Shown: in pieces, positions 54,598-62,851 of the stretch | How positions within the stretch are numbered: the stretch's first letter is position 1 | Layout of the letters: the number at the start of each line of letters is the position of its first letter | Source: Bog-473 sp963711065 | GTDB lineage: Bacteria > Actinomycetota > Acidimicrobiia > Acidimicrobiales > RAAP-2 | Direction of reading: 5' to 3' | Assembly: GCA_963711065.1 (NCBI GenBank) | Contig: CAVQCO010000004.1 | Coordinates: 1 to 64,000, forward strand | DNA length: 64,000 nt | Made by a program: the position numbers and the translations under genes | Notes under the pieces: model-generated | The model's database searches: none | Told to the model about the DNA's origin: nothing | What the model saw: only the letters and a program-made list of their open reading frames with translations

Positions 54598-55443
54598 GTG
54601 GCCGAGGCGACACGGCAGGGAGGAGCGCGGCTCCGTCGTGCCCTCCCGGGCCTGCCGCTCGTCCTGCTCGCCCTCACCTTGCCCTTGAGCACAACGGCGG
54701 GAGCTTCCGGGTCCGTCTCGGTTTCCGCCCGCATCAACGGTCAGGCAGCCGCCACCTCGACCCAGCAGGACCCGGTCAACCTGAGTCCCGATCACCCCGC
54801 CGCCGTCTTCCTGCACGTCTCCAACTCGACGGGGACTCCGGTCACGATCACGACGGTCCGGATCGAGGGCACCGTGATCGGCCTTACCTTCTTCTCCTAC
54901 GACACCTCGGTGAACCTCCGGGTGCGGGCGGGAACGGCACTGCGCTTCGCGCTCGACACCAGCGGTCTCGGGGGCCAGGCCCTCGGACTGATCCCCGGTT
55001 CGGTCAAGCTCCTCAATGCTCAGCACGACGTGGTGGCTTCCCAGTCGATGGTGACCAATGTGCACGGAAGCCTGGTGTCCGTCTACGGGCTCTTCGGGCT
55101 GGCGCTGCTGCTCTTGACGGTCCTGGCCTTCGCGGACGTCCTGCTTGCCATCGCCCGCCACCGGATGTCCCCCAACCGCTGGCGCCGGGCCCTGCGCTTC
55201 CTCACACCGGGCATCGGGCTCGGGCTCGTTCTCGTCTTCACGCTGTCCGCCCTCGCCGTCTGGGTCCCGAGCCCGGGGACCTGGCTCGTGACCGTGGTGA
55301 TCTGCGCCGCCGTCTTCTTCGTCCTCGGCTACCTCTCGCCCACGCCGCGGGCAATCGAGGAAGAGAGTGACGAGGACCTCGACGAGTCCGAGTTCCTCGT
55401 GCCCACGGCGACCGGCTCGACCGAAGGCGGATCCCCGGCGTGA
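54598..55443 (+). CDS. Membrane protein with extracytoplasmic Ig-like domain
   Basis: GTG 54598 has GAGGAGGAG just upstream, which decides the start over the upstream ATG 54556. The 281-residue protein has a signal/anchor (LPGLPLVLLALTLPLSTTAGA), a beta-sandwich (VSARINGQAAATSTQQDPVNL...), and three or four membrane helices (LFGLALLLLTVLAFADVLLAI, LTPGIGLGLVLVFTLSALAVW, TWLVTVVICAAVFFVLGYL) with an acidic cytoplasmic tail. The same plan, a small beta domain then helices, occurs at the C-terminus of the adjoining kinase. Stop overlaps the kinase start (GTGA). Confidence 0.75.
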   Translation: MAEATRQGGARLRRALPGLPLVLLALTLPLSTTAGASGSVSVSARINGQAAATSTQQDPVNLSPDHPAAVFLHVSNSTGTPVTITTVRIEGTVIGLTFFSYDTSVNLRVRAGTALRFALDTSGLGGQALGLIPGSVKLLNAQHDVVASQSMVTNVHGSLVSVYGLFGLALLLLTVLAFADVLLAIARHRMSPNRWRRALRFLTPGIGLGLVLVFTLSALAVWVPSPGTWLVTVVICAAVFFVLGYLSPTPRAIEEESDEDLDESEFLVPTATGSTEGGSPA

Positions 55444-57380
55444 CCCTCGACCAGCAGGCAGTCATCGACGCCCTCCCCGCGTACGAGATAGGGGGCGAGC
55501 TGGGGCGGGGCGGATGGGGCGTCGTCCTCTCCGGGAAGCACCGTCAGCTCGGCCGCGACGTGGCCATCAAGCAGCTGCCACGGGCCTTCGCGGCGGACGA
55601 GTCGATCCGGTCCCGCTTCACGGTGGAGGCGAGGCTCCTCGCCTCGCTGGACCACCCGCACATCGTGCCCGTCTACGACTTCGTCGAGCAGGACGGGCTC
55701 TGTCTGCTCGTCATGGAGTTGTTGCCCGGAGGGACCGTGTGGAGCCGGTTCACCACCGACGGCTTCACGGCCAGCGGCGCCAGCGCCGTCGTGCTGGCCT
55801 GCTTGTCCGGCCTCCAGGCCGCCCACGGCCGCCGCGTGCTCCATCGCGACATCAAGCCGGAGAACCTCATGTTCTCGAGCACCGGCGCGCTGAAGGTCAC
55901 GGACTTCGGCATCGCCAAGGTCGTCGGGGGCGAGGAGACCATGGCGACGCGAGCCGGGGAGGTGGTCGGCACGCCGGCCTACATCGCACCCGAACAGGCA
56001 CGCGGCGGCGAGCTGAGCCCGGCGACCGACGTCTATGCCGTCGCCACCATGCTCTACGAGCTGCTGAGCGGCCAGCTCCCCTTCGCCGACGACGGCGACG
56101 CCATGGCCCTCATGTTCAAGCACGCCTTCGAGCAGCCCGACCCGTTGCTGGAGAAGGCACCGACGATTCCCGAGCCGGTGGCAGCCATCGTCATGTCGGG
56201 CCTGGCCACCGACCCGGCCGAGCGGCCGGCCACGGCGGTGGACTTCGGCGTGGCGCTGGCCGAGGCGTGCACGGCGGCGTGGGGCCCGGGCTGGTTGCCC
56301 TCCGACGGCACGCCGGTCATGGGTGCGAGCAGCATCGTGGCGGCGACCGAGCGCGCCAGCGGCCGGCCGGCCGGCCCGACCCTCGAGAAGCCGCCAGTCG
56401 CTGCCGCGGCGGATGCGGGCACGGCGACGGCCGACGCCGGTCCCGCCCCGGCCACGGTGCCCCGGCCGGCCGCGGGCGCGCCGCCCACGGTGGCCAGGCC
56501 GCCGACGACCCCTGTCCGGCCGACCGTCACCGTGCACACCCGCAGCGCCGCACTGGACGCGGTGGCCGACGGCGCGGCGGACCTCGTGCCCGTCAAAGAG
56601 GTGCTGACTCCGCCGCCGAGCCCGGCGCGGTACTTCATCGCGGCGGCCGTGCTCGTCGTGGTGGCGTTCATCGTCGCCCTGATCGGTCTGGGCGCACCGT
56701 CGAGCGGCGGCAATCTGTCGGCGGGTCAAGTGAGGGTGGCCGGTACCGACGTCGTCGACGGCGGGACCGTGACGGTCAACATGTCCAAGCCGATCCCCGT
56801 CGCCGTCTCGTCCTCGGCGCCCGCCGCGGACCACGTCGTGCTGTCCGCCACCGTGCTCGGCCAGCAAGTCTCCTCTGCCAGCGCGCCCCTGGTGTCGACG
56901 TCGGCCGGACAGGTCGCCACTGTCAACCTCGGCGGCCGCTATCTCGTCGGCGGGAGCTTCACCGGCAAGGTGACGCTGTGGCGGGGCCTGGTGCAGGACC
57001 ATGACGCCACGTTCTCGGCTCACACCTCGCAGACGGGGCTGTTGAGCGTGCCGGCGGGGATCACCTTGCTGCTCCTGCTGATCACCATCGGCTACGGCGA
57101 GTCGTTGCTGCGGTCGCTGCGCGCCGGTAAGAGCACCAAGACCGGCCCGCTCGGCCTCGCCGTCGTCGGCGCCGTGTTCGGCGTGGCCCTGGTGGGGGTG
57201 GGCTGGGTCGTCTTCCGCCAGGTCCCGACTGCCGTGGGTCTCGTGGTGTGTGCCGTGCTGGGTGCCGCGGCCGGCGTCGCACTCGCCTTCGGCGGCATCG
57301 GGGTGGGCCGGCAGCGCAGGTTCCGACGGATCGTCCGACGCGAGGAGCGCCGGACCGCACAGGGGGCAGCCGTGTCATGA
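55440..57380 (+). CDS. PknB-type Ser/Thr protein kinase with extracytoplasmic C-terminal domain
   Basis: A 646-residue kinase. Catalytic parts: glycine loop LGRGGWGVV, K44 in VAIKQL, HRDIKPEN (D137), DFG at 155-157, and APE at 183-185 with activation loop Thr residues. A Pro/Ala-rich juxtamembrane region follows, then a membrane helix (YFIAAAVLVVVAFIVALIGLG), an outer beta domain and three further helices with a basic cytoplasmic end (RRFRRIVRREERR). PASTA repeats of PknB are absent. The ATGA overlap with the FHA-exporter gene suggests the exporter or its FHA domain is a partner or substrate, as PknF and Rv1747 are in mycobacteria. Confidence 0.9.
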   Translation: MTLDQQAVIDALPAYEIGGELGRGGWGVVLSGKHRQLGRDVAIKQLPRAFAADESIRSRFTVEARLLASLDHPHIVPVYDFVEQDGLCLLVMELLPGGTVWSRFTTDGFTASGASAVVLACLSGLQAAHGRRVLHRDIKPENLMFSSTGALKVTDFGIAKVVGGEETMATRAGEVVGTPAYIAPEQARGGELSPATDVYAVATMLYELLSGQLPFADDGDAMALMFKHAFEQPDPLLEKAPTIPEPVAAIVMSGLATDPAERPATAVDFGVALAEACTAAWGPGWLPSDGTPVMGASSIVAATERASGRPAGPTLEKPPVAAAADAGTATADAGPAPATVPRPAAGAPPTVARPPTTPVRPTVTVHTRSAALDAVADGAADLVPVKEVLTPPPSPARYFIAAAVLVVVAFIVALIGLGAPSSGGNLSAGQVRVAGTDVVDGGTVTVNMSKPIPVAVSSSAPAADHVVLSATVLGQQVSSASAPLVSTSAGQVATVNLGGRYLVGGSFTGKVTLWRGLVQDHDATFSAHTSQTGLLSVPAGITLLLLLITIGYGESLLRSLRAGKSTKTGPLGLAVVGAVFGVALVGVGWVVFRQVPTAVGLVVCAVLGAAAGVALAFGGIGVGRQRRFRRIVRREERRTAQGAAVS

Positions 57381-60300
57381 CCAGGTTCGAGCTCCTCGTT
57401 CGGGAGCCGGGGAAGGGCGAACGGCGGGTCACCGTCGAGGGCACGCTCGACGCCGGCCGTGAAGTCGAGGGGTTGCTCCTCGCCGACGAGCAGGTCTCGC
57501 GCCGCCACCTCCGCTTCGTCGCCGACGGCGGGTCCCTCAGCGTCGAGGACCTGGGGAGCACCAACGGCACCACGGTCAACGGCACCCGGATCGAACGTAC
57601 GACGCAACTCTCTGACGGCGACACCGTCGCGGTCGGGGACACCGTCCTCGTGGTGGCGGTGCACTCCGAGCCCGAGGTTGCACCTCCCGCTCCCGAGCCC
57701 GGTCCGGACTCCACGGCCACCTACCCCGTGGAAGACGTCGCTCCGCCGCCGCCGCCTCCTCCTCCACCGCCGCCGCCTCCACCGCCGCCGCCCGAACCGG
57801 TCGTCGAGCCCGAGCCCGAAGTACCCACAGCCGTCAAGCAGGCGCCGGACCCGGCAGTCGCGGCCGCCGCAGCGGCGGCAGCCTCCGCGGCACCAGCGCC
57901 GGCCCCGGCAGTCGCGGCACAGGTCCCGACCGCCGACGGGCACAAGCCGCCGCCGCCGCCGCGACCCGTCCTCGACGAGATGGCGTCACGTGCCAACGAG
58001 GCCGCCGTCGTCCGCTTCGTTCCGGGCACGGCCGGGGAGCTGGCCGCCGCCGGCGTGGCCCGTGCCGCCAAGCAGGCGCGGCGGCGCCTGTCCGGACTCG
58101 GCAGCGAGCCGTGGGGCGGGCTCCCGACCGTCTGCCTGGTCGACCCGTTCCCCGACCCCGACGAGCCCGGCGCCGTCATGACCGCCGGGACGATCGTGGA
58201 CGGGGCCCGCAACGAAGTCTGGATGGTCGTCACCGCGGAGTCACCGCCCGAGCCCCTGGAGCGCCCGCTCGCGCTCTGCTTCGGAGCCGCCCTTCCCGCC
58301 GGCGCCGAGCTGGGCCCGCTCCTCGAGGGGTACGGCCTCTTCGTCGCCGACACGCCGGATCCCGACCCCGAGCTGCGCGGGATGGACCTGCCGCCCTTCG
58401 GAGCCGCCCCCGATGAGCTCGGCTCGGCCATGGCGTTGTCCTTCGTCCGCTACCTGGTGGACCGGGCCGGGCGGGCCGAATTCATCCAATTCCTGTCGTC
58501 AGCGCAACCGGGAAAGCTCGATGCCGCCGCCCAGGCGGTCTACGGCGCCGGCGCCGCCGCCCTGGAGGAGGCCTGGCGGACCAAGCTCCATGCCGGGGCG
58601 CCCAACATCAAGACGGGTCAATTCCTCCGGCTGGCCACCCGCTATCTGCGCCCCCACGTCCGGCGCGAGGTGGAGATGTTCGTCTACCTCCTCTTCGGCC
58701 TCGCGTTCACGGTCGTGTTCCCGTTCGCCTTCAAGCAGTTGCTGGACAAGGCGATCCCGAGCGGGCACTTCTCACAGGTGGTGAACATCCTCGCCGTCCT
58801 GCTCGCCGCGTTCATCGTCTCGCTGCTGGCGGGACTGCGCGGCGCCTACCTCTCCGCCTACGTGAGCGCGTCGGTCGTGCGCCAGCTCCGCCGCGAGATG
58901 TTCGTCAAGATGCAATCGCTGCCCCAGGCCTGGTACTCCCAACGTCAGCAGGGCGACGTCCTCTCCCGCCTCTTCTCCGACGTCGGCATGCTCGAACAGG
59001 GCCTCTCCCAGACGCTGCGCGGCGGGCTGTCCCAGATCCTCTCGCTCGTGGTCTCGGCCATCGTGCTGGTGATCCTGAACCCGCTGCTCGCGGTGATCAC
59101 GCTGGTCGGCGCACCCATCATCGGGGCCGTCTACAAGGCGATGGCCAAGGGCGCCCAGAAACGCAGCGTGGCCGTGCAGGAGGAAACGGGGAGCGTGCTC
59201 ACCGTCGCCTCGGAGAACTACGGGGCCCAGCCCGTCGTCAAGGCGTTCGGCTTGCAGCGCCGCGAGACCGGCCGCTTCACGCAGGCCTCGGACCGGCTGT
59301 TCGACCGCCAGGTCAAGCTGCAGCTCTACGGCGGCGTGTTCGGACTGTCCGTCAACATGATCGTGACGCTGCTGCGCGTCTTCATCCTGGGCCTCGGTTC
59401 CTGGCTCATCCTCCACGGGCACCTCACCATCGGTGGCCTCGTCGCCTTCATGAGCCTCATGGGCGAGGTGCTCTCACCGGTGACCGTCCTGACCGGCATC
59501 GGGCAGCAGGTGCAGGCGTCGACCGGCGCGCTCACGCGCATCAACGAGGTGCTCGATGCCGCTCCCGAAGTCGACGAGCGTGAGGGCCTCCCCGAGCTCG
59601 GCCCCATCCGTCACGACATCGTCCTGCGCGACGTCGGGTTCTCCTACACGCCCGAGCGACGGACGCTCGAGGGGATCAACATCACGATCACGGCCGGGCA
59701 GAAGGTGGCCTTCGTCGGGCCGACCGGCGCCGGCAAGTCCTCCATCCTCCAACTGCTCATGCGTTTCTACGACCCCGACGAGGGAGCGCTCCTCTTCGAC
59801 GGCGTGGACGCGCAACAGGTCACCATCGCGTCGCTGCGGGCCCAGCTCGGCGTGGTGTTCCAGGAGACCTTCCTCTTCAACGCGACCGTGCGCGACAACA
59901 TCGCGCTGGCCAAGCCCGGGGCGAGCGACGCCGAGATCGAGGCGGCGGCGCAGGCGGCCGAGATGCACGACTTCGTGTCCTCGCTGCCCCGGGGCTACGA
60001 CACCCTGGTGGGCGAGCGCGGCGGCCGGCTGTCGGGTGGGCAGAAGCAGCGGCTCTCCATCGCCCGGGCCCTGCTGCGCGACCCGAGCGTGCTCCTCCTC
60101 GACGAGGCGACGTCGGCGCTGGACCCGCGCACGGAACGCCTGATCGCCGACACCCTCGAGCGGGTCGGCCAGGGCCGCACCACCATCGCGGTCACGCACC
60201 GCCTCACGTCCATCACCGGCTACGACAAGATCTGCGTCATCGTGGCCGGCCACCTCGTCGAGCACGGCACCCACGACGAGCTGCTCCGCCTGGGCGGCAC

Positions 60301-60892
60301 CTACGCCCAGCTGTGGGCGGAGCAGACCGGCGCCGCAATGCCGACGGAGGCACCGTTCGACGCCGTGGGCTCGCTCGGGCGCATCCCGATCCTCTCCTCG
60401 TTGGGTCCCGACGAACTGGCCACCGTGGCCGGCCGGCTGCGCGCCGTCGACCTCGGCGCCGGCGAGTCGATCGCCGAGGGGGGCGGCCGCCTCCTCATCG
60501 TCCGGCGCGGCCGGGCCGCAGTCATGTCCCGGGACTACGCGGGCGAGACAGTCCAGACCGCCGAGCTCGGGGTGGGCGACGCCTTCGGCCTGGCCGCACT
60601 GCTGGGGTCTGGCACCGAGGCCACCCTGCAGGCCACGGAGCCCGTGACCCTGCTCGTGCTCGACGACGAGGTGATCCGGGGCCTCGCCGCCACGCACGCC
60701 GACATCGCCGCCGCCCTCGAGGGAACGGCGCGCCGGACGGTCGGCCCGGCCGGCGGCACGAGGCTCTCGAGGATGACCATGGGCGTGTCGCGATCCCTGG
60801 CGGTGGTGGAGCCCGCCGCGGCCCCGGTGGGCGCCCCGAGCGCCGACGAGGTGCGCCGCCTGACGGGCAGCCTCCCCGCCGTGGGCCGCTGA
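57377..60892 (+). CDS. FHA / peptidase-MA-like / ABC exporter / cNMP-binding-like fusion
   Basis: A 1171-residue protein, ATG overlapping the kinase stop. Residues 1-96 are an FHA domain (SRRH 41-44, STNGT 61-65), which binds phosphothreonine. A run of 17 prolines (123-139) and an Ala/Pro linker lead to residues about 200-405, which resemble peptidase MA-type gluzincins (LLEGYGLFVAD, ALSFVRYLVDRAG, YGAGAAALEEAWR) but lack HExxH. Residues about 433-740 are an exporter membrane domain. The ATPase has Walker A GPTGAGKSS (781-789), signature LSGGQKQR, Walker B VLLLDEATSALD and H941. Residues about 1000-1110 resemble a cyclic-nucleotide-binding domain. A phosphorylation-gated peptide exporter is the likely role. 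Confidence 0.85.
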   Translation: MTRFELLVREPGKGERRVTVEGTLDAGREVEGLLLADEQVSRRHLRFVADGGSLSVEDLGSTNGTTVNGTRIERTTQLSDGDTVAVGDTVLVVAVHSEPEVAPPAPEPGPDSTATYPVEDVAPPPPPPPPPPPPPPPPPEPVVEPEPEVPTAVKQAPDPAVAAAAAAAASAAPAPAPAVAAQVPTADGHKPPPPPRPVLDEMASRANEAAVVRFVPGTAGELAAAGVARAAKQARRRLSGLGSEPWGGLPTVCLVDPFPDPDEPGAVMTAGTIVDGARNEVWMVVTAESPPEPLERPLALCFGAALPAGAELGPLLEGYGLFVADTPDPDPELRGMDLPPFGAAPDELGSAMALSFVRYLVDRAGRAEFIQFLSSAQPGKLDAAAQAVYGAGAAALEEAWRTKLHAGAPNIKTGQFLRLATRYLRPHVRREVEMFVYLLFGLAFTVVFPFAFKQLLDKAIPSGHFSQVVNILAVLLAAFIVSLLAGLRGAYLSAYVSASVVRQLRREMFVKMQSLPQAWYSQRQQGDVLSRLFSDVGMLEQGLSQTLRGGLSQILSLVVSAIVLVILNPLLAVITLVGAPIIGAVYKAMAKGAQKRSVAVQEETGSVLTVASENYGAQPVVKAFGLQRRETGRFTQASDRLFDRQVKLQLYGGVFGLSVNMIVTLLRVFILGLGSWLILHGHLTIGGLVAFMSLMGEVLSPVTVLTGIGQQVQASTGALTRINEVLDAAPEVDEREGLPELGPIRHDIVLRDVGFSYTPERRTLEGINITITAGQKVAFVGPTGAGKSSILQLLMRFYDPDEGALLFDGVDAQQVTIASLRAQLGVVFQETFLFNATVRDNIALAKPGASDAEIEAAAQAAEMHDFVSSLPRGYDTLVGERGGRLSGGQKQRLSIARALLRDPSVLLLDEATSALDPRTERLIADTLERVGQGRTTIAVTHRLTSITGYDKICVIVAGHLVEHGTHDELLRLGGTYAQLWAEQTGAAMPTEAPFDAVGSLGRIPILSSLGPDELATVAGRLRAVDLGAGESIAEGGGRLLIVRRGRAAVMSRDYAGETVQTAELGVGDAFGLAALLGSGTEATLQATEPVTLLVLDDEVIRGLAATHADIAAALEGTARRTVGPAGGTRLSRMTMGVSRSLAVVEPAAAPVGAPSADEVRRLTGSLPAVGR

Positions 60893-60908
60893 CGGCATAC
60901 TTCCTGCC

Positions 60909-61445
60909 ATGAACCCGGTGCTCCAGGCGGTGGTCGACTCTGCCGTCGGCGCCACGGCGGCCTCGGCCGGCTGGGTCATGGCCCTGCGGGGTGAGCGGCT
61001 CGCGGTGGTGGCCGCCTTCGGGGCGGGGGGCATCGTGGGCACCGACGTCCCCGCCGGCGAGGGGACGGCCGGCTTCGTCGCCACCTCGGGGCAGCCCATG
61101 GCGATGGCGGCGCGCGAGGGTGACGCCCGCCTGTCCGAGGGCGTCCTCGGCCTGCTGGCCGAGCGGCCGTCCAGCATCCTCTGCGTGCCCTGCACCACGG
61201 CCGACACCGTGGTCGGCGTGCTCGAGCTCGTCGACAAGGCGGACGGCACCTTCACCTTCGACGACGTCGAGCTGGCCAGCCTGCTCGCCGGCATTGCCGC
61301 CGTCGCCCTCGAAGGCGACGAGGGCGACGTGGCGGTCCGCTCCCCCGAGGAGCTCTGCGCGGAGCTGCGCCGCCTGGAGGCGGCCGACCCGGCGGGGTAC
61401 GCACAGGTGGCGACGCTGGTCGAGGCGATCCTGGCGCGTGGCTGA
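60909..61445 (+). CDS. GAF-domain protein
   Basis: A 178-residue protein that is essentially one GAF domain: LQAVVDSAVGATAASAGWVMALRG, GEGTAGFVATSGQPMAM, SSILCVPCTTADTVVGVLELVDKADG and TFDDVELASLLAGIAAVAL. A short C-terminal helix pair follows. GAF domains bind small molecules or mediate dimerisation; CVPC could be redox-active or bind a ligand. It overlaps the subtilisin gene by eight bases, so the two are produced together. CATACT seven bases before ATG 60909 may be an internal -10. Confidence 0.82.
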   Translation: MNPVLQAVVDSAVGATAASAGWVMALRGERLAVVAAFGAGGIVGTDVPAGEGTAGFVATSGQPMAMAAREGDARLSEGVLGLLAERPSSILCVPCTTADTVVGVLELVDKADGTFTFDDVELASLLAGIAAVALEGDEGDVAVRSPEELCAELRRLEAADPAGYAQVATLVEAILARG

Positions 61446-62436
61446 CGACACCCCGACGCCACCGGAGACGCCGGTGCGACCGGACCAGCAGCGGGTCAAG
61501 CCGGCCGGGCCGCGACCCGAGTGGACCCGCGAATCCTCGGTGCTCCGCCTCCCCGGCGTCGCCCGCATCGAGGACCTGTCGCCCGAATGGGCCTGGGGTG
61601 GGGCGACCGGGAGAGGGGCGCGGGTCGCCATCGTCGACAGCGGGATCGAGGCGGACCATCCCGACCTCGGGGACTGCGTCGACCGTGAGGGCGGGCTAGC
61701 GGTGACGCTGGACGACGAGGGCGAGGCGGTGCTCACCCCGGGGCCGCACGAGGACGCGTTCGGGCACGGCACGGCGTGCGCGGGCATCATCCATCGCCTC
61801 GCACCCGAGGCGCGCCTCACCAGCGTGCGCGTGCTGGGCGCCGGCCTGGCCGGCAAGGCGGCCGCCTTCCTGGCCGGCCTCGGCTGGGCGGTCGAACAGG
61901 GCTTCGACGTGATCAACCTCTCCCTGGGCACGACGCGGCGCGACTGGGCGCTCGCCTTCTACGAGGTGTGCGACCGCGCCTACTTCGGGGGCACGCTGCT
62001 CGTCACGGCGGCCAACAACATGGCCCGGCCCAGCTACCCCTCGCTCTACGCCTCGGTCACGAGCGTCGCCTGCAACCTGGCGACCGATCCCTTCCGCTTC
62101 CACTACAACCCCGACCCGCCGACCGAGTTCCTCGCGCCCGGCATCGACGTCGAGCTGAGCTGGCGCGGCGGTGGGAGGATCACCGGGACCGGGAATTCCT
62201 ACGCGGCGCCGCACATCTCGGGCATCGCGGCACTCATCAAGTCGAAACACCCGGAGCTGCGGCCGTTCCAGCTGAAAACGGTGCTCTGGGGTACCGCGGC
62301 CAACGTCCAGGAGGCGCCGACACCGGCCGGACGGCTGTCCCGCACCATCGCCGCCAGCCGGTTGACGTCGGCGGGCGGGCGGGCCACCTCGGCGCTGCGC
62401 AGGATCGGCCCCGAGTCCTCGGCGAGGAGGCTGTAA
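61438..62436 (+). CDS. Cytoplasmic subtilisin-like (S8) serine peptidase
   Basis: A 332-residue S8 peptidase. The triad is D67 (VAIVDSGIE), H110 (FGHGTACAG) and S254 (TGNSYAAPHISG); the oxyanion Asn is N193 in TAANN. No signal peptide and no inhibitor-like propeptide are present, only a 30-residue polar N-tail, so it stays in the cytoplasm, unlike most subtilisins. GTG 61438 overlaps the GAF gene. Position between an exporter and a leader-like small protein suggests it trims that protein. Signal-peptide-less S8 enzymes are known to process lanthipeptides and cyanobactins; the role here is inferred. Confidence 0.87.
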   Translation: MADDTPTPPETPVRPDQQRVKPAGPRPEWTRESSVLRLPGVARIEDLSPEWAWGGATGRGARVAIVDSGIEADHPDLGDCVDREGGLAVTLDDEGEAVLTPGPHEDAFGHGTACAGIIHRLAPEARLTSVRVLGAGLAGKAAAFLAGLGWAVEQGFDVINLSLGTTRRDWALAFYEVCDRAYFGGTLLVTAANNMARPSYPSLYASVTSVACNLATDPFRFHYNPDPPTEFLAPGIDVELSWRGGGRITGTGNSYAAPHISGIAALIKSKHPELRPFQLKTVLWGTAANVQEAPTPAGRLSRTIAASRLTSAGGRATSALRRIGPESSARRL

Positions 62437-62506
62437 CCGGCGCCACGGACGACCGTCACACCTTCGTCAATGCCGGTAGGGCCGGCAGGAGCAGAAGGAG
62501 TTGACC

Positions 62507-62851
62507 ATGACTGATTCGGTCGAGACCACGCCCCGCTCGGCGGCCGACTACGCCTCGCTCGCCGCCAAGCTCCAGCAGTTCAGCCAGGAGCTCACCCCCG
62601 GTGAGGCGTCCGCGCTGGTGCTGGTGATTGAGCACGCCAAAGAGCACGCATCCGAGGTCACCGGCTTCGCGTTCACCGAGCCCGAAGAGGACGAGGTGAG
62701 CGGGTTCTCCTTCTCGTTCGGCGCGCCCGGTGTCGCCCCGGGGCAGGCGATGCAGAGCTTCGGTGGCCTCTCTCAGTTCGGCAACATCAACGTCGGCTAC
62801 AGCGTCCAGTTCGGCGGCGGTGGCGGCATGTACGAGTTCGGGAGCGGGTGA
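62507..62851 (+). CDS. Small leader-peptide-like protein C with Gly/Phe-rich tail (114 aa)
   Basis: AAGGAG lies seven bases before ATG 62507. Residues about 12-50 (YASLAAKLQQFSQELTPGEASALVLVIEHAKEHAS) form the helix shared with proteins A and B, closed by EVTGF and repeated as EVSGF about 12 residues later. The C-terminal half is a glycine/phenylalanine/serine-rich segment (SFGGLSQFGNINVGY, then QFGGGGGMYEFGSG), unlike any globular domain. It looks like a precursor: conserved leader, possible cleavage region, and core. It lacks the Cys clusters of lanthipeptides. Stop overlaps the next start (GTGA). Alternative: a structural or phase-separating small protein. Confidence 0.72.
   Translation: MTDSVETTPRSAADYASLAAKLQQFSQELTPGEASALVLVIEHAKEHASEVTGFAFTEPEEDEVSGFSFSFGAPGVAPGQAMQSFGGLSQFGNINVGYSVQFGGGGGMYEFGSG

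Noticed and set aside
61438..62436. S8 peptidase considered as a secreted mycosin (type VII secretion MycP)
   Set aside because: No signal peptide or C-terminal membrane helix, and no EccB/C/D/E or WXG100 genes in the window.
62507..62851. Protein C considered as a lanthipeptide precursor
   Set aside because: No cysteines, and no LanB/C/M/KC gene is nearby; only a general leader-core layout is supported.
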